Positions 19,446 through 29,053 of a stretch of DNA of 64,000 nt are shown one piece after another. Below the pieces are notes generated by a model. It saw only the letters and a list, made by a program, of their open reading frames with translations, was not told the origin of the DNA and did not search any database. A program made the translations under genes and the position numbers. Source of the DNA: Haloquadratum walsbyi J07HQW2 (lineage in GTDB: Archaea; Halobacteriota; Halobacteria; Halobacteriales; Haloferacaceae); assembly GCF_000415985.1 (NCBI RefSeq), contig NZ_KE356561.1, forward strand, positions 1,878,594 through 1,942,593, given 5' to 3'. Every line of letters begins with the position of its first letter. Position 1 is the first letter of the stretch.

Positions 19446-19769
19446 ACCTTAGCGAGCCGGAAGTATCTTCCTACTTTCGGGTTTCTTCACACTGCGTACA
19501 ATTTTGTCGGACATGTATTTTCAGGTAAATCTCAGTATTTCTCAAACAAGTTAAGAAGAATAAATCTGAGTGTATTCATGAGATATGTTATTAACTGATT
19601 TTTTGCAGTAATCATCTGTAGCGATCATTTCAGATGATCGGGTGTGGGATTTTCACGTCGTTCGGAGTTTAGGAGTGTATATAGATCGGGTCTGACGGGT
19701 ACGTCCAAACTAAATAGAAAAGTCGCGTTATTACTGGCTGGTAATCGCAGTTATATCCGTGCTACTATA
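19437..19769. other. Long gap inside the translation cluster, with a hairpin at 19611-19638
   Basis: 333 bases between eIF6 and L18Ae, which are normally close together. It contains ATCATCTG (19611-19618) and its perfect complement CAGATGAT (19631-19638) with a 12-base loop. No coding frame stands out. The gap may hold an eIF6 terminator and a second promoter for L18Ae-pfdA-ftsY. Confidence 0.55.
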
Positions 19770-20450
19770 TTAATTATTAGTAACTGACTCAAGATATCCA
19801 AGTGTATCTTCAATTCGAGTTAACTCAGGACCAGTCGTATCCTCACCAACAACATACTCGGTTTGCCCGGCAACAATACCAGACCCGACTAGTGGTGCGC
19901 CATAATTAACGGTTCCAATATCAGCGCGGACATCTAGGTGATCTTCAATTGCTTCCAATTCAGGCTCACGCGCTTTCGGATGGCACAGAACACCACGATT
20001 TGTCGCTACTGCAGCGGTTCCTACAGTGCGTACATTCGCGAGCTCACCACGAGCGACTGGAACCTCAAGTGCAGATTCAACGGTTTCAACAGCCTCTGTG
20101 GAGAGGTCAGGGTGCACATATGCACCATAATCATTCGCAAGAACGACATTGCCAGCAGCATTAATCCGACCGGGTAGCTCGGTGACTGAAACGGAAGCCG
20201 TTGCTTCAATAGCCTCCTTTTCACGGGTGGTTACGTTACTTGTGACGAGGATTCCATTTTCATTTCCGGTCGCGAGTGCCCCAACAGTCCCAGAGCCGCC
20301 GATTGTCGTCGCAATAGCTGGGATATCGAGTTCAGTTGCCATCGCATCGGCGGTATCATCGTCTACATCAGAACGGATAAGAAGGATATCGTCGGTCGCA
20401 CGAGCGAAGACACCAACGTACGGCGATCCGGCGAAGGAGGCACGAAGCAC
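19770..20450 (-). CDS. eif6: Translation initiation factor 6 (aIF6)
   Basis: Anti-association factor that binds the 50S subunit and prevents premature 30S joining. 226 residues from the GTG at 20450, giving (M)[20 protein letters not shown]. This start is one base after the L31e stop and matches the family start, so the longer frame reaching back to 20627 over L31e is rejected. The five-fold pentein repeats show recurring patterns such as [18 protein letters not shown] and [15 protein letters not shown]. Co-transcribed with L39e and L31e. Confidence 0.95.
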   Translation of the reverse strand: MLRASFAGSPYVGVFARATDDILLIRSDVDDDTADAMATELDIPAIATTIGGSGTVGALATGNENGILVTSNVTTREKEAIEATASVSVTELPGRINAAGNVVLANDYGAYVHPDLSTEAVETVESALEVPVARGELANVRTVGTAAVATNRGVLCHPKAREPELEAIEDHLDVRADIGTVNYGAPLVGSGIVAGQTEYVVGEDTTGPELTRIEDTLGYLESVTNN

Positions 20451-20451
20451 G

Positions 20452-20730
20452 TTATTCAGCCGGCTCCGCTTCGACGGTAGACTCGCCGTCTTCGTCGAAT
20501 CGAGCCGCACGAACCCGAAGTTTGCTTGGTGGGTTCTGGCTTCCACGTGCCCAGACCGTCTCGTTAAGCGATGGATCAAGTCGAACATCAGATTCGTCAA
20601 CGCGGAAGTGCTGTGCGAGATGTTCACGAATCAATGTCATTGCACGACCAGCTCGTTCATGAGTTGGTACTGAGGAAACATCTCGAAGCGGAACCGTTAC
20701 CACACGCTCTTCAAAGTCGCTGGTACTCAT
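20452..20730 (-). CDS. rpl31e: Ribosomal protein L31e (50S)
   Basis: 92 residues. It contains [20 protein letters not shown], then an [13 protein letters not shown] helix, then the [20 protein letters not shown] box near the exit-tunnel region typical of L31e. The acidic tail is a halophilic feature. It starts three bases after the L39e stop and is followed by eIF6 after one base: a tight operon. Confidence 0.97.
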   Translation of the reverse strand: MSTSDFEERVVTVPLRDVSSVPTHERAGRAMTLIREHLAQHFRVDESDVRLDPSLNETVWARGSQNPPSKLRVRAARFDEDGESTVEAEPAE

Positions 20731-20732
20731 CG

Positions 20733-20885
20733 TTATTCGTCAGTATCGCTTCGCCGCCAGTTACGACGCTTTGGGTTTCGCGTTACTTCCATGTTAGTCT
20801 TAAGCATGACCCATGCAGGAACACGAGAATTCTGTTTTTCAAGTTTGCCGAGTCGCTTCTTTTTTGCTTTCGATTTCTTTCCCAT
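20733..20885 (-). CDS. rpl39e: Ribosomal protein L39e (50S)
   Basis: 50-residue, strongly basic protein lining the ribosomal exit tunnel. Reverse strand from the ATG at 20885 reads [18 protein letters not shown], then [10 protein letters not shown], and ends [11 protein letters not shown] with a TAA stop at 20733-20735. Length and sequence match the family exactly. First gene of the operon L39e-L31e-eIF6; a TATA-like box lies about 27-32 bases upstream. Confidence 0.97.
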   Translation of the reverse strand: MGKKSKAKKKRLGKLEKQNSRVPAWVMLKTNMEVTRNPKRRNWRRSDTDE

Positions 20886-21191
20886 AGTGCCAGACTATAA
20901 TTTCGGACTGCATAAAGTGTTGTTCCTTCGCGACACAGTAGTATGATTGATAGCTACTCTTCTGGAGTATGTAATTTTTCAACAAGGGTGGTTTAACTAC
21001 CAGCTAGGTATTTATGAACTACAATAATGAGATTTCAAATAAAAATTGGATTATTCTCATAGGGTATGAAGATGACATAGTCATCGGTTGTCGTTGATTA
21101 GCGTATACTAGTTTTTGTGAACTCACAAGCTGTGTCGTGTGGGTTTCGACAATATGAATCTGGTAACTATTAACCGTCCCGGACGAATAAT
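20886..21191. other. Divergent spacer between the L39e operon and the TPR gene
   Basis: About 300 AT-rich bases holding the divergent promoters. No coding frame of normal composition, no repeat longer than a few bases recognised. Confidence 0.5.
20911..20918 (-). promoter_or_regulatory. TATA-like box of the L39e operon
   Basis: Reverse strand CACTTTATG, with CTTTAT 27-32 bases before the L39e start codon, the spacing expected for leaderless haloarchaeal transcripts. Positional evidence only. Confidence 0.45.
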
Positions 21192-21938
21192 ATGTGTATG
21201 ACAGATAACGAACCTGCCGATCATGAGTTCTCATCGGGACAGGGGTTCAATGAGGAGTATGAGGAATTTACCCTTGATCCACCAGAGTTGAACGCCGACC
21301 CGACGGCAGTTGACCCAATTGATACGCGAGTAATTACCGATGAGCTTGATAAGCGAAATATCGCATCTGATCAAGTTGATGTTGAACAGCTTGTTGATGT
21401 TGGGCTCTCATACATGCAGATTAACCGGTTTGAGGAGGCAACAGAAACATTTGAGCGAGCAGCACGCTTTGCCCCTGAGGAATCGCTTGCCGCTCAGGAA
21501 GCGTGGGTGAATAAAGGTGCTGCCCATGGACAACTCGAAGAATGGGATGAGGCAATTGGTGCATACAAAGAGGCACTTCGAATTGACGATGATTCAGAAC
21601 ATGCTGCTTCTGCGGAGACAAATCTTGCATATGCGCTATGGGAAGCTGGCGAGACCGAATCAGCACTTCAACATGCTGAGCGAGCTGTAAAAATCGATCC
21701 ACGCTTTCCACAAGCCTGGTATAATCGTGGTTTTTTCCTGCATGAGCGTGGTCTCAATGAGGAAGCTGTATCAGCATTTGATAATGCAATTCGGCTCGGG
21801 ATGCAGACTGCTGATGTGCTTGAGGAGAAAGCACGAGCACTTGATGAGCTTGGTCGAGATGAGGAAGCAGAGCAGACACAGACACAAGCAGAAGAACTAC
21901 GACGTGAACGTGAACAGGAACTTCTTGAAGACCAGTGA
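21192..21938 (+). CDS. Tetratricopeptide repeat (TPR) protein
   Basis: 248 residues (an internal ATG at 21198 is an equally good start). An acidic N-terminus (1-60) precedes at least four TPR units from about residue 68 to 225, seen as alternating helix pairs with the pattern W/Y-x2-G-x2-A: for example YMQINRFEEATETFERAARF, AWVNKGAAHGQLEEWDEAI, AWYNRGFFLHERGLNEEAV. The charged C-terminus is coiled-coil-like. Cytosolic scaffold or adaptor; partner unknown. The stop overlaps the GTG of the DUF424 gene, so the two are translationally coupled. Confidence 0.9.
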   Translation: MCMTDNEPADHEFSSGQGFNEEYEEFTLDPPELNADPTAVDPIDTRVITDELDKRNIASDQVDVEQLVDVGLSYMQINRFEEATETFERAARFAPEESLAAQEAWVNKGAAHGQLEEWDEAIGAYKEALRIDDDSEHAASAETNLAYALWEAGETESALQHAERAVKIDPRFPQAWYNRGFFLHERGLNEEAVSAFDNAIRLGMQTADVLEEKARALDELGRDEEAEQTQTQAEELRREREQELLEDQ

Positions 21939-22396
21939 CAGAGTCAGAACGGGGCAGTGATGATGATATAGTGTCTGAATCCGGAGATTCCTTTACCTCT
22001 GCACCCGAGTCTGAATCTGATTCTACTGCTGTGCCGACACCAACTGGTGTTGATGATGACAGTGATGATCGTGCTGAGACGGATGATGATGAGATCCTCA
22101 TACTCCGAGAACGACAGACACCGGAAGGGTTGCTTGTCGCCGTCTGTGACAGTCACTGTCTTGGAGAGACATATGTTGATGGTGATGTATCACTCGATGT
22201 GACGGAATCATTTTATGGGGGGAGTGAAGCTGAGGAGGTCGATGAGAAAACAGCAATAAAGTCTCTCACGCGAGCTAGTGTGGCAAATATTGTTGGTAAG
22301 CATGCGGTGACAACCGCAGTTGAGGCTGGAATCGTCGATGAGGATCGAGTGTTACGGATTGATGAAACCCTACATGCACAGTTAGTGTGGATGTGA
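21935..22396 (+). CDS. DUF424 family protein with acidic N-terminal extension
   Basis: 153 residues. The first ~50 are acidic low complexity (Ser/Asp/Glu/Thr). The rest carries the DUF424 pattern: TPEGLLVAVCDSHCLGETYV, then DVTESFYGG, then an Ala-rich helix VANIVGKHAVTTAVEAGIVDE. DUF424 is a small archaeal family of unknown biochemical role. It starts from GTG within the TPR stop (GTGA overlap). Confidence 0.85.
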   Translation: MTESERGSDDDIVSESGDSFTSAPESESDSTAVPTPTGVDDDSDDRAETDDDEILILRERQTPEGLLVAVCDSHCLGETYVDGDVSLDVTESFYGGSEAEEVDEKTAIKSLTRASVANIVGKHAVTTAVEAGIVDEDRVLRIDETLHAQLVWM

Positions 22397-22559
22397 GAGT
22401 TTAATCAACTGATTTGGCTACTAATACTCATATAATTATGTCATTAATTACCATTAGACTCTATTCGACGAGATGTCAGAGACGTAGTCGCCGCAAACAT
22501 ATCATCTTTTCAGCACTAAGACCGAAGGGATGTTCATCCTAGAGTCCCTATAAGTTGTA

Positions 22560-23843
22560 ATGGGAACTCAAGAACAGAAAGCATATCCAATTGATATTGC
22601 GAGTGTCCGTGGGGACTTTCCGATTCTCGACCGAACTGTTGGAGGAGATATCGAGACACCAGGTCCAAGCCCTGATGACACCGACCCACTCGTCTATCTT
22701 GATAATGCAGCGACGAGTCAGACGCCAACGGAAGTTGTTGAGGCGCTCACAGAATACTATTATCAGTATAACTCAAATGTTCATCGAGGAATTCATCACC
22801 TAAGTCAAGAAGCCTCGGTTGCATACGAGGTCGCACATGATCGTGTAGCCGAATTCATCGGTGCTGATGGACGTGAGGAGATCATCTTCACAAAGAACAC
22901 TACGGAGTCGATGAATCTTGTTGCCTACGCGTGGGGACTTTCAGAATTAGAACCTGGGGACACTGTTGTACTCTCCGAGATGGAACACCATGCATCGCTC
23001 GTCACCTGGCAACAAATTGCAAAGCGAACGGGTGCAACTGTTGAGTACATCCGCGTTGATGAAGATGGGTATCTTGATATGGAGCATGCACGTGAGTTGA
23101 TCGATGACTCAGTAGCAATGGTGTCTGTCGTGCATATTTCGAATACTCTCGGGACAGTAACACCGGTCGAAGAATTAGCAGATCTCACACATGATCATGG
23201 TGGATATATCTTTGTCGACGGCGCACAGTCGGCGCCAACGCGACCGGTTGACGTCGATGCGATGGATACGGACTTCTTTGCATTCTCCGGGCACAAGATG
23301 CTTGGGCCAACCGGTATTGGGGTTCTCTATGGTAAACAGGAGATACTCGAATCTATGGAGCCATATCTTTATGGCGGAGAGATGATCAGACGGGTCACAT
23401 ATGAAGACTCGACATGGGAAGATCTCCCCTGGAAGTTTGAGGCTGGAACACCGGTTATTGCGCAAGCAATTGGGCTCCATGCTGCAATCGATTATCTTGA
23501 AGATATCGGGATGGAGACCGTCCAAGCACACGAAGAGTTGCTTGCTAAGTACGCCTATGATCGACTGTCTGCATTTGATGACGTCGAAACATACGGTCCA
23601 CCGGGTGGCGATCGTGGTGGACTTGTTGCATTCAATCTTGAAGGAGTGCATGCACACGACCTTTCGAGCATCCTCAATGAGTATGGGGTTGCAATCAGAG
23701 CCGGGGATCACTGCACACAACCACTTCATGACAAGATTGGTGTGCCAGCTTCAACGCGAGCATCGTTCTATATATATAATACACGCGAAGAAATCGACGA
23801 ACTTGTCACTGCGGTTGATGCTGCGCGAGAGCTATTCGCTTGA
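22560..23843 (+). CDS. sufS: Cysteine desulfurase SufS
   Basis: PLP enzyme that takes sulfur from cysteine as a persulfide for Fe-S cluster assembly. 427 residues, group II. Schiff-base Lys246 is in FFAFSGHKMLGPTG, and catalytic Cys385 in IRAGDHCTQPLH. The His-Arg pair and NNVHRG-like NSNVHRGIHH are present. A 20-residue acidic insertion (about 25-45) is halophilic. It is followed after 140 bases by sufU, its normal scaffold partner. Confidence 0.96.
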   Translation: MGTQEQKAYPIDIASVRGDFPILDRTVGGDIETPGPSPDDTDPLVYLDNAATSQTPTEVVEALTEYYYQYNSNVHRGIHHLSQEASVAYEVAHDRVAEFIGADGREEIIFTKNTTESMNLVAYAWGLSELEPGDTVVLSEMEHHASLVTWQQIAKRTGATVEYIRVDEDGYLDMEHARELIDDSVAMVSVVHISNTLGTVTPVEELADLTHDHGGYIFVDGAQSAPTRPVDVDAMDTDFFAFSGHKMLGPTGIGVLYGKQEILESMEPYLYGGEMIRRVTYEDSTWEDLPWKFEAGTPVIAQAIGLHAAIDYLEDIGMETVQAHEELLAKYAYDRLSAFDDVETYGPPGGDRGGLVAFNLEGVHAHDLSSILNEYGVAIRAGDHCTQPLHDKIGVPASTRASFYIYNTREEIDELVTAVDAARELFA

Positions 23844-23985
23844 TGGGCATTGTCTAAACATCCGAGAATAATCAAGCGCTCCACTCATAACGCGATACAA
23901 TTTGATTACTTTCTGCAATTATTACGTAGAATGATCATTGACCAGCGGAACGTTTTTGCGGTACACAACCGTAAATACAACAACT

Positions 23986-24402
23986 ATGGGACTAGGATCA
24001 GATATGTATCGCCAGCAGATTCTCGATCACTACAAGAACCCTCGAAACAAGGGTGAGATGTCTGATCCAGACTTCTCACATACCGGCGAGAATCCTTCTT
24101 GTGGCGATACCATCACTGTGGACGTGCAATTAAAAGATGATAATGAGACAATCAAATATGTGAGTTTTACTGGAGACGGATGTGCAATCAGTCAGGCATC
24201 AGCATCAATGCTCTCACAACATCTACAAGGAATGACCCTAGAGGAGCTTGACGAGCTTGACACTGATGACGTAACTGAAATGCTTGGTGTTGATATTTCA
24301 CCAATGCGGATCAAATGTGCAGTGCTTGCACGGCAGGTTGCACAAGACGGAGCGGCAATACATGATGGTGAGATAACTCTTGAAGCGACAACAGTCGAAT
24401 AA
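23986..24402 (+). CDS. sufU: SufU/IscU-type Fe-S cluster scaffold or sulfur acceptor
   Basis: 138 residues from the ATG at 23986 (MGLGSDMYRQQILDHYKNPR). The three conserved ligands are Cys39 in NPSCGD, Cys66 in GDGCAISQASASM, and Cys111 in RIKCAVLA. The insertion between the second and third Cys is closer to the SufU than the IscU pattern. Works with SufS, just upstream, to deliver sulfur. An earlier ATG at 23938 would add AT-rich-encoded residues and is not preferred. Confidence 0.93.
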   Translation: MGLGSDMYRQQILDHYKNPRNKGEMSDPDFSHTGENPSCGDTITVDVQLKDDNETIKYVSFTGDGCAISQASASMLSQHLQGMTLEELDELDTDDVTEMLGVDISPMRIKCAVLARQVAQDGAAIHDGEITLEATTVE

Positions 24403-24707
24403 AAAGTACTCTGTCCTGCGTAACTACCTTTATTTTAATTAAGATCTTAAAATTCCTTCCTCAGCGGGCACCGACGGAAACGAAAACATATCGTACAAGT
24501 CAGTACGGTTATTAAATATTGTTGATATACTCGGTATTATCTCTTGCTTACCGCTGAGCGAAGGTTGAGCATCTCTTCAGAAGTTTCTGAACAGTATCCC
24601 TTCATCTGAAAAACGGTCATCTGGCATTCGCATTATGTTCTTATTTAAGAAAAGTTATTTTGGGATCCTCGAGCTGAGATATCTGTTATATTACGGTCCA
24701 ATCAATG
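24403..24707. other. Convergent spacer between sufU and radA, with a palindrome at 24576-24591
   Basis: About 305 AT-rich bases. TTCAGAA, GT, TTCTGAA (24576-24591) forms a near-continuous palindrome that could serve as a bidirectional terminator for the converging genes. No coding frame recognised. Confidence 0.5.
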
Positions 24708-25739
24708 CTATTCAGGCTTCAATCCAGCGTCTTTGACACGCATTACGGCTTCACCATCAGCAAGATTTGGTGCATCAACGAGCCTCACGATTCGTTTGTC
24801 ATTCTTTGATTTTCGAAGATACATACGGAACGTTGAGGTATGTCCAAGAATATTCCCACCGATTGGCTGCGTTGGGTCACCAAAGTATGAATCAGGGTTC
24901 GAGGCAACCTGGTTCGTCACAAGGACAGCAGTATTGTACAGATCGCCAATTCGCATGAGATCATGAAGATGTTTATTCAGTTTCTGTTGTCGCTCAGCGA
25001 GTGAGCCACGACCAACATACTCTGCGCGGAAATGTGCTGTTAATGAATCAACACAAAGGAGTCGAACAGGAAAGTCAGTCTCTTGATTGTCGCGAGCGAG
25101 TTCCTTCGCTTTCTCAGCTAAGAGGATCTGATGGTTCGAATTGAACGCTTTTGCAACGTGTATATGATCCAAGAAACTATCTAATAGCGCTTTCATCGTC
25201 TCATCATCGCCCGGAGTTCCCTCTATTTCACGACGCTCAAGTAGATCTGTAATAAGCTCATCATCAAGCCCACGGAGCATATCATCGATACGTTCCGGTC
25301 GAAACGTGTCTTCGGAGTCAACAAAGATTGCTGCCCCACCGAGACCACCGTGCTCAGGTGGTAGTTGCACATTAACTGCCATTTGATGGGTAACCTGTGA
25401 TTTACCAGCACCGAATTCGCCGTACACCTCCGTAATCGACTGTGTCTCGATGCCACCGCCAAGTAGCTCATCTACTTCGGGTATTTTCCATGAGAGTTTT
25501 CCAATCTCTTCACGACGTTGCAGAACAGCTGCTCCCGTCTCAAATCCACCAACATCCGCAGCATCCCGGGCAGCGTTGATGATATCAGAGGCAGTCGATT
25601 CACCAACATCAGCGGTGTTTGACATCTCAGCTGGACTAGCAACTGCAATCGCCTGATAGCTCTCAAACCCAGCATCAACGAGTTTATCTGAAGTCGCTGG
25701 TCCAACTCCTGGAAGATCTTCGAGTTCATCCTCTGGCAT
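24708..25739 (-). CDS. radA: DNA repair and recombination protein RadA
   Basis: Archaeal Rad51/RecA recombinase forming filaments for strand exchange. 343 residues from the ATG at 25739 ([14 protein letters not shown]). A TTG at 25748 would add only three residues. The N-terminal helix-hairpin-helix domain (1-60) includes [16 protein letters not shown]. Walker A GEFGAGKS is at 107-114, and Walker [13 protein letters not shown] follows. The L1/L2 region includes [14 protein letters not shown]. Monocistronic by context, with a TATA-like box 28-35 bases upstream. Confidence 0.97.
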   Translation of the reverse strand: MPEDELEDLPGVGPATSDKLVDAGFESYQAIAVASPAEMSNTADVGESTASDIINAARDAADVGGFETGAAVLQRREEIGKLSWKIPEVDELLGGGIETQSITEVYGEFGAGKSQVTHQMAVNVQLPPEHGGLGGAAIFVDSEDTFRPERIDDMLRGLDDELITDLLERREIEGTPGDDETMKALLDSFLDHIHVAKAFNSNHQILLAEKAKELARDNQETDFPVRLLCVDSLTAHFRAEYVGRGSLAERQQKLNKHLHDLMRIGDLYNTAVLVTNQVASNPDSYFGDPTQPIGGNILGHTSTFRMYLRKSKNDKRIVRLVDAPNLADGEAVMRVKDAGLKPE

Positions 25740-25766
25740 TGTAGACAATCATAAAATCCACTGCCA

Positions 25767-25774
25767 CATAAAGC
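25767..25774 (-). promoter_or_regulatory. TATA-like box of radA
   Basis: Reverse strand GCTTTATG, 28-35 bases before the radA ATG. Assigned from position and resemblance to the L39e and ffh boxes. Confidence 0.4.
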
Positions 25775-26136
25775 CTCGTTAACACCGTAGTGAAAGTAAA
25801 ACTTCGCAGATTGATCCATGTGCAGTATAGATACAGAATATTATTACAACGAGAAAATCTGAAATAAGTCGGCTTTTTTGACTTCTCTACCACTCATGGG
25901 TAAATTTTCTTATAATAATGTAATTACTTAATTATCTCAGTTGCGAGCGTATGTGTTTTGCTGATCCTATTCCGACCCAATCAAACGAGCGTGCTTACCT
26001 CACCTGTGATACGACTCAATTATGCTGAGCCCTCAAAAAAACATTCAATACACAGGGTAACGCTGGATCCCTATTCTCTGTGTCAATCAATATGTAATCG
26101 TAAAATGATTTGATCAGTTCCCCTGCTTACCGGAGC
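25775..26136. other. Spacer between radA and pspAB
   Basis: About 360 AT-rich bases. It contains only a 25-codon frame beginning MCFADPIPTQ, which lacks support. No structural RNA or repeat recognised. Confidence 0.45.
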
Positions 26137-26742
26137 TTACTGCCACGGATGACCACCACGGGCATCAGGCCACATCGGATACCAGTATGACTCATCATCT
26201 TCAATAGTAAGTTCACCAGTGAGGACTGACTGAAGTTTGAACTCAAGCTGTTGATCACGGTTATTCCCAGACCGCGGTGCAAATGGGTAATACGCGCCAC
26301 GGCGGAATGAGTAGATCCAGTATGCACGTTCGCCAGCATCTTCAAATCCAAATACAGCCGCGAGTAATCGTGACCCATATCCACGTTCAATGAATTCATC
26401 AGCTGCGAAATGGATGCTTGTCACAAGATCCTCTGGGTTATTATCCTGAAGAATGACCCACTCCCATCCATGGCTGTCTTCGTGAAGGTCAAAGCTTGTT
26501 CCCGTCTCTTCACCGCCAGCACGGAGAATAGCTTCAACATCATCGACAGTATCAGCGAAGTCAGTGCTATCAACACCTGAAAAGCATAGTGCAGCTGCGC
26601 CGACAGAGTCGAAGCCAAGATCTGCACCCATCGTCATATACGCAGTGCTCATGCCAAAGAGATCTTCAGGGTCAGCATCGCGGGTTGCATCTGCAGCTGC
26701 ATTCGTTCCAAAAACAGATCGTATCGTATCGAACAAACCCAT
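26137..26742 (-). CDS. pspAB: PspA-associated protein PspAB-like
   Basis: 201 residues beginning MGLFDTIRSVFG. It contains an acidic region ESYWYPMWPDARGGHPWQ at the C-terminus and EDAGERAYWIYSFRRGAYYPFAP in the middle. These features fit the haloarchaeal/actinobacterial family called PspAB, thought to act with phage-shock membrane-stress proteins. It lies directly downstream of htpX (26-base gap), the usual association. No membrane segment. The family name is from memory; the biochemical role is unknown. Confidence 0.7.
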   Translation of the reverse strand: MGLFDTIRSVFGTNAAADATRDADPEDLFGMSTAYMTMGADLGFDSVGAAALCFSGVDSTDFADTVDDVEAILRAGGEETGTSFDLHEDSHGWEWVILQDNNPEDLVTSIHFAADEFIERGYGSRLLAAVFGFEDAGERAYWIYSFRRGAYYPFAPRSGNNRDQQLEFKLQSVLTGELTIEDDESYWYPMWPDARGGHPWQ

Positions 26743-26768
26743 CTGTTATTTAGTATCTACGTGTGTCA

Positions 26769-27638
26769 TCATTGTGTTTCTAGCTCACGTTCGAGTTCAC
26801 GAAGACGCTCGACACGTTGCTCGGTCGAGGGATGAGTGCTAAATAGCCGTCCAATAAGATCGCTCTTGACCGGAACAATAAAGAATGCATTCATTTCTGA
26901 CTGTTCACGAAGATCTTCCCGTGGAACATTTTCCATCCGACCGTCAATCTTCAGTAACGCTGAGGCGAGAGCTGATGGTTGCCCTGAAATAATTGCTCCG
27001 CCTCTGTCAGCAGCATATTCACGGTACCGAGAGAGTGCACGGATAAGGAAGTATGAGACAACCCAAACAACAAGCGATGCAACAATAGCAATGAGAACTT
27101 GACTACCACCTTCTCGCTCGTGACCACCACCGAACCAAAAGCCCATTCGAACAATCATGAATGCAACTGTCGAAAGGAATGAGGCAATTGTCATTATCAT
27201 GACGTCACGGTTCTTTATATGAGCAAGCTCGTGTGCAAGAACCCCTGATAATTCATCTTGATTAAGCGAACGTAGTAGTCCAGTCGTCACAGCAATCGTT
27301 GCACTGTCTTTTGAACGCCCAGTTGCGAACGCATTTGGAACCTGTGAGTCAGCAACTGCGATATCTGGTTTCGGAAGGTCAGCCTGTTGGCTGAGTCGAT
27401 TAATCGCCGTGTGAAGTTCAGGATATTCATCCTCAGAGACTTTCGAAGCTCCCATACTGTAAAGTGCAAGCCGATCGCTAAAGAAGAGCTGTGCAAGCAC
27501 AAAGACCCCCATTAGCGGGAGGAAGACAAGAGACCGCGACCACCATAACGCCCCAACAAAGACCAAGTATAGGGCGAACAGAAGGAACATCGTTAGAGCC
27601 ATTCTGCCACGTAGTCCCCAGTCTGTTTTCCAGTCCAT
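26769..27638 (-). CDS. htpX: Membrane zinc metalloprotease HtpX
   Basis: M48 family protease that degrades damaged membrane proteins. 289 residues from the ATG at 27638 (MDWKTDWGLRGRM); the frame open to 27752 has no family-like sequence. Two N-terminal TM helices (about 12-31 and 34-53), then the HEXXH motif LAHELAHIKNRD (zinc ligands His136 and His140, catalytic Glu137), two more TM helices and the third ligand near EYAADRGGA. Followed by pspAB, suggesting a shared membrane-stress operon. Confidence 0.95.
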   Translation of the reverse strand: MDWKTDWGLRGRMALTMFLLFALYLVFVGALWWSRSLVFLPLMGVFVLAQLFFSDRLALYSMGASKVSEDEYPELHTAINRLSQQADLPKPDIAVADSQVPNAFATGRSKDSATIAVTTGLLRSLNQDELSGVLAHELAHIKNRDVMIMTIASFLSTVAFMIVRMGFWFGGGHEREGGSQVLIAIVASLVVWVVSYFLIRALSRYREYAADRGGAIISGQPSALASALLKIDGRMENVPREDLREQSEMNAFFIVPVKSDLIGRLFSTHPSTEQRVERLRELERELETQ

Positions 27639-27807
27639 ATCTATGGTACGTGTTGAACATAATAAACGGTGTCGCAGACACGTATCGTCTTTGCATATAT
27701 TTGTAGATACCCGCTGAGTATATGAGTTATCAAATCGGTCACTGACACTCACAATACCCTATGGAGACTAATAATCATTAACCGCGTTGATAGAGTATAT
27801 ACAGTTA

Positions 27808-28953
27808 ATGAGTTCTGGAGAATTCTGTCCGCAATGTGGCGATCTTATCTCCGAACAGTCAGCATCACATCCGGGTGCCCCACATGAGCGTGATGCCGTC
27901 GTCTGTAATGATTGTTATTTTGCGGACTTTGATCTGGTAGATGCACCTGAACGACTTGAGGTAGAAGTATGTGCAAGATGTGGTGCGATTAAAGAAGGAA
28001 AGCAGTGGGTCGATGTTGATGCGGATGATTACACTGACGTTGCGATTGATCGAGTCACCGAATCACTTGGCGTCCACCTTTCTGCTGAAGAGGTCCAGTG
28101 GGGGATTGAACCCGAACAGGTTGATAAAAATACCATTCGGATGCATTGTACATTTACTGGGATTGTTCGCGGGACACACCAACAAGAGCAGATTACAGTT
28201 CCAGTGCGTATCTCCCGACAGACTTGTGAGCGATGTGGACGGATCGCTGGTGGATATTATGCAAGTATTGTACAGATACGTGCACGTGGTCGAACACCGA
28301 CAACGACAGAGCAACAGCGTGGGGTCGAAATTGCTGAATCATACATTGCAGACCGTGAGGCGACTGGCGACCGAGATGCATTCATTTCAGAAATAACAAC
28401 GACAGATGATGGAACGAATATCAAAATATCGACCAATCAGCTAGGCAGTGGTGTTGCAGCACAGATTGTCCGTGAACTCGGGGGGAATGTCTCAGAGTAT
28501 CCAACACTTGTGACCGAGGACGGAGATGGAAATGAGGTGTATCGGGTAACATATGCGGTTCGACTGCCGGAATTTACCCCCGGAGATGTGATTGATCCTG
28601 TTGATGAGGACGGTCCGGTTGTTGTTCGAAGTGTACAAGGGAATCTTAAGGGTGTCCGGGCAACAACGGGCGATACATATGAGGCATCATTTGAGGAAGG
28701 TATCGCACCAGATGCAGAGTATATCGGAACAGTTGATGATGCAGATGAAACAACGGTGGTCGCATTTGAGGACGCATACGCGATGCAGGTGCTTGATCCA
28801 GAGACGTACGAATCAAAGACAGTTGCACGACCATCATACGTTGATGCTGATGCAACGACCGTTCCAGTCATCAAAAGCCGTGAGGGATTGTATGTGCTTC
28901 CAATGTCGATGATGGGAGCCACTGATGAGGGTCAATCAGTGAGTCCTCAGTAG
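27808..28953 (+). CDS. nmd3: NMD3-family protein
   Basis: 381 residues from the ATG at 27808. The N-terminal half contains repeated CxxC zinc-ribbon pairs: FCPQCGDLI, VVCNDCYF, VEVCARCGAIKEGKQW, QTCERCGRIAGGYY. This is the NMD3 N-domain pattern. The C-terminal half is a beta-rich acidic region. Eukaryotic NMD3 is the 60S export adaptor; archaeal versions are presumed to act in late 50S maturation. Stands alone. Confidence 0.9.
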   Translation: MSSGEFCPQCGDLISEQSASHPGAPHERDAVVCNDCYFADFDLVDAPERLEVEVCARCGAIKEGKQWVDVDADDYTDVAIDRVTESLGVHLSAEEVQWGIEPEQVDKNTIRMHCTFTGIVRGTHQQEQITVPVRISRQTCERCGRIAGGYYASIVQIRARGRTPTTTEQQRGVEIAESYIADREATGDRDAFISEITTTDDGTNIKISTNQLGSGVAAQIVRELGGNVSEYPTLVTEDGDGNEVYRVTYAVRLPEFTPGDVIDPVDEDGPVVVRSVQGNLKGVRATTGDTYEASFEEGIAPDAEYIGTVDDADETTVVAFEDAYAMQVLDPETYESKTVARPSYVDADATTVPVIKSREGLYVLPMSMMGATDEGQSVSPQ

Positions 28954-29053
28954 CTGCGTGTGGATTTTTGATCAATACGGTGAGGGTTATCCGATATTAG
29001 GGTTCTAGAGTCTAAACTTGGGTATTTATTATTAAACTTGGACGCAATATCAA

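Noticed and set aside
20451..20627. N-terminal extension of eIF6 over the L31e gene
   Set aside because: The GTG at 20450 gives the family start, and the upstream frame reads L31e out of frame.
27639..27752. Upstream extension of HtpX
   Set aside because: The extra residues are not family-like; the ATG at 27638 fits the normal first TM helix.
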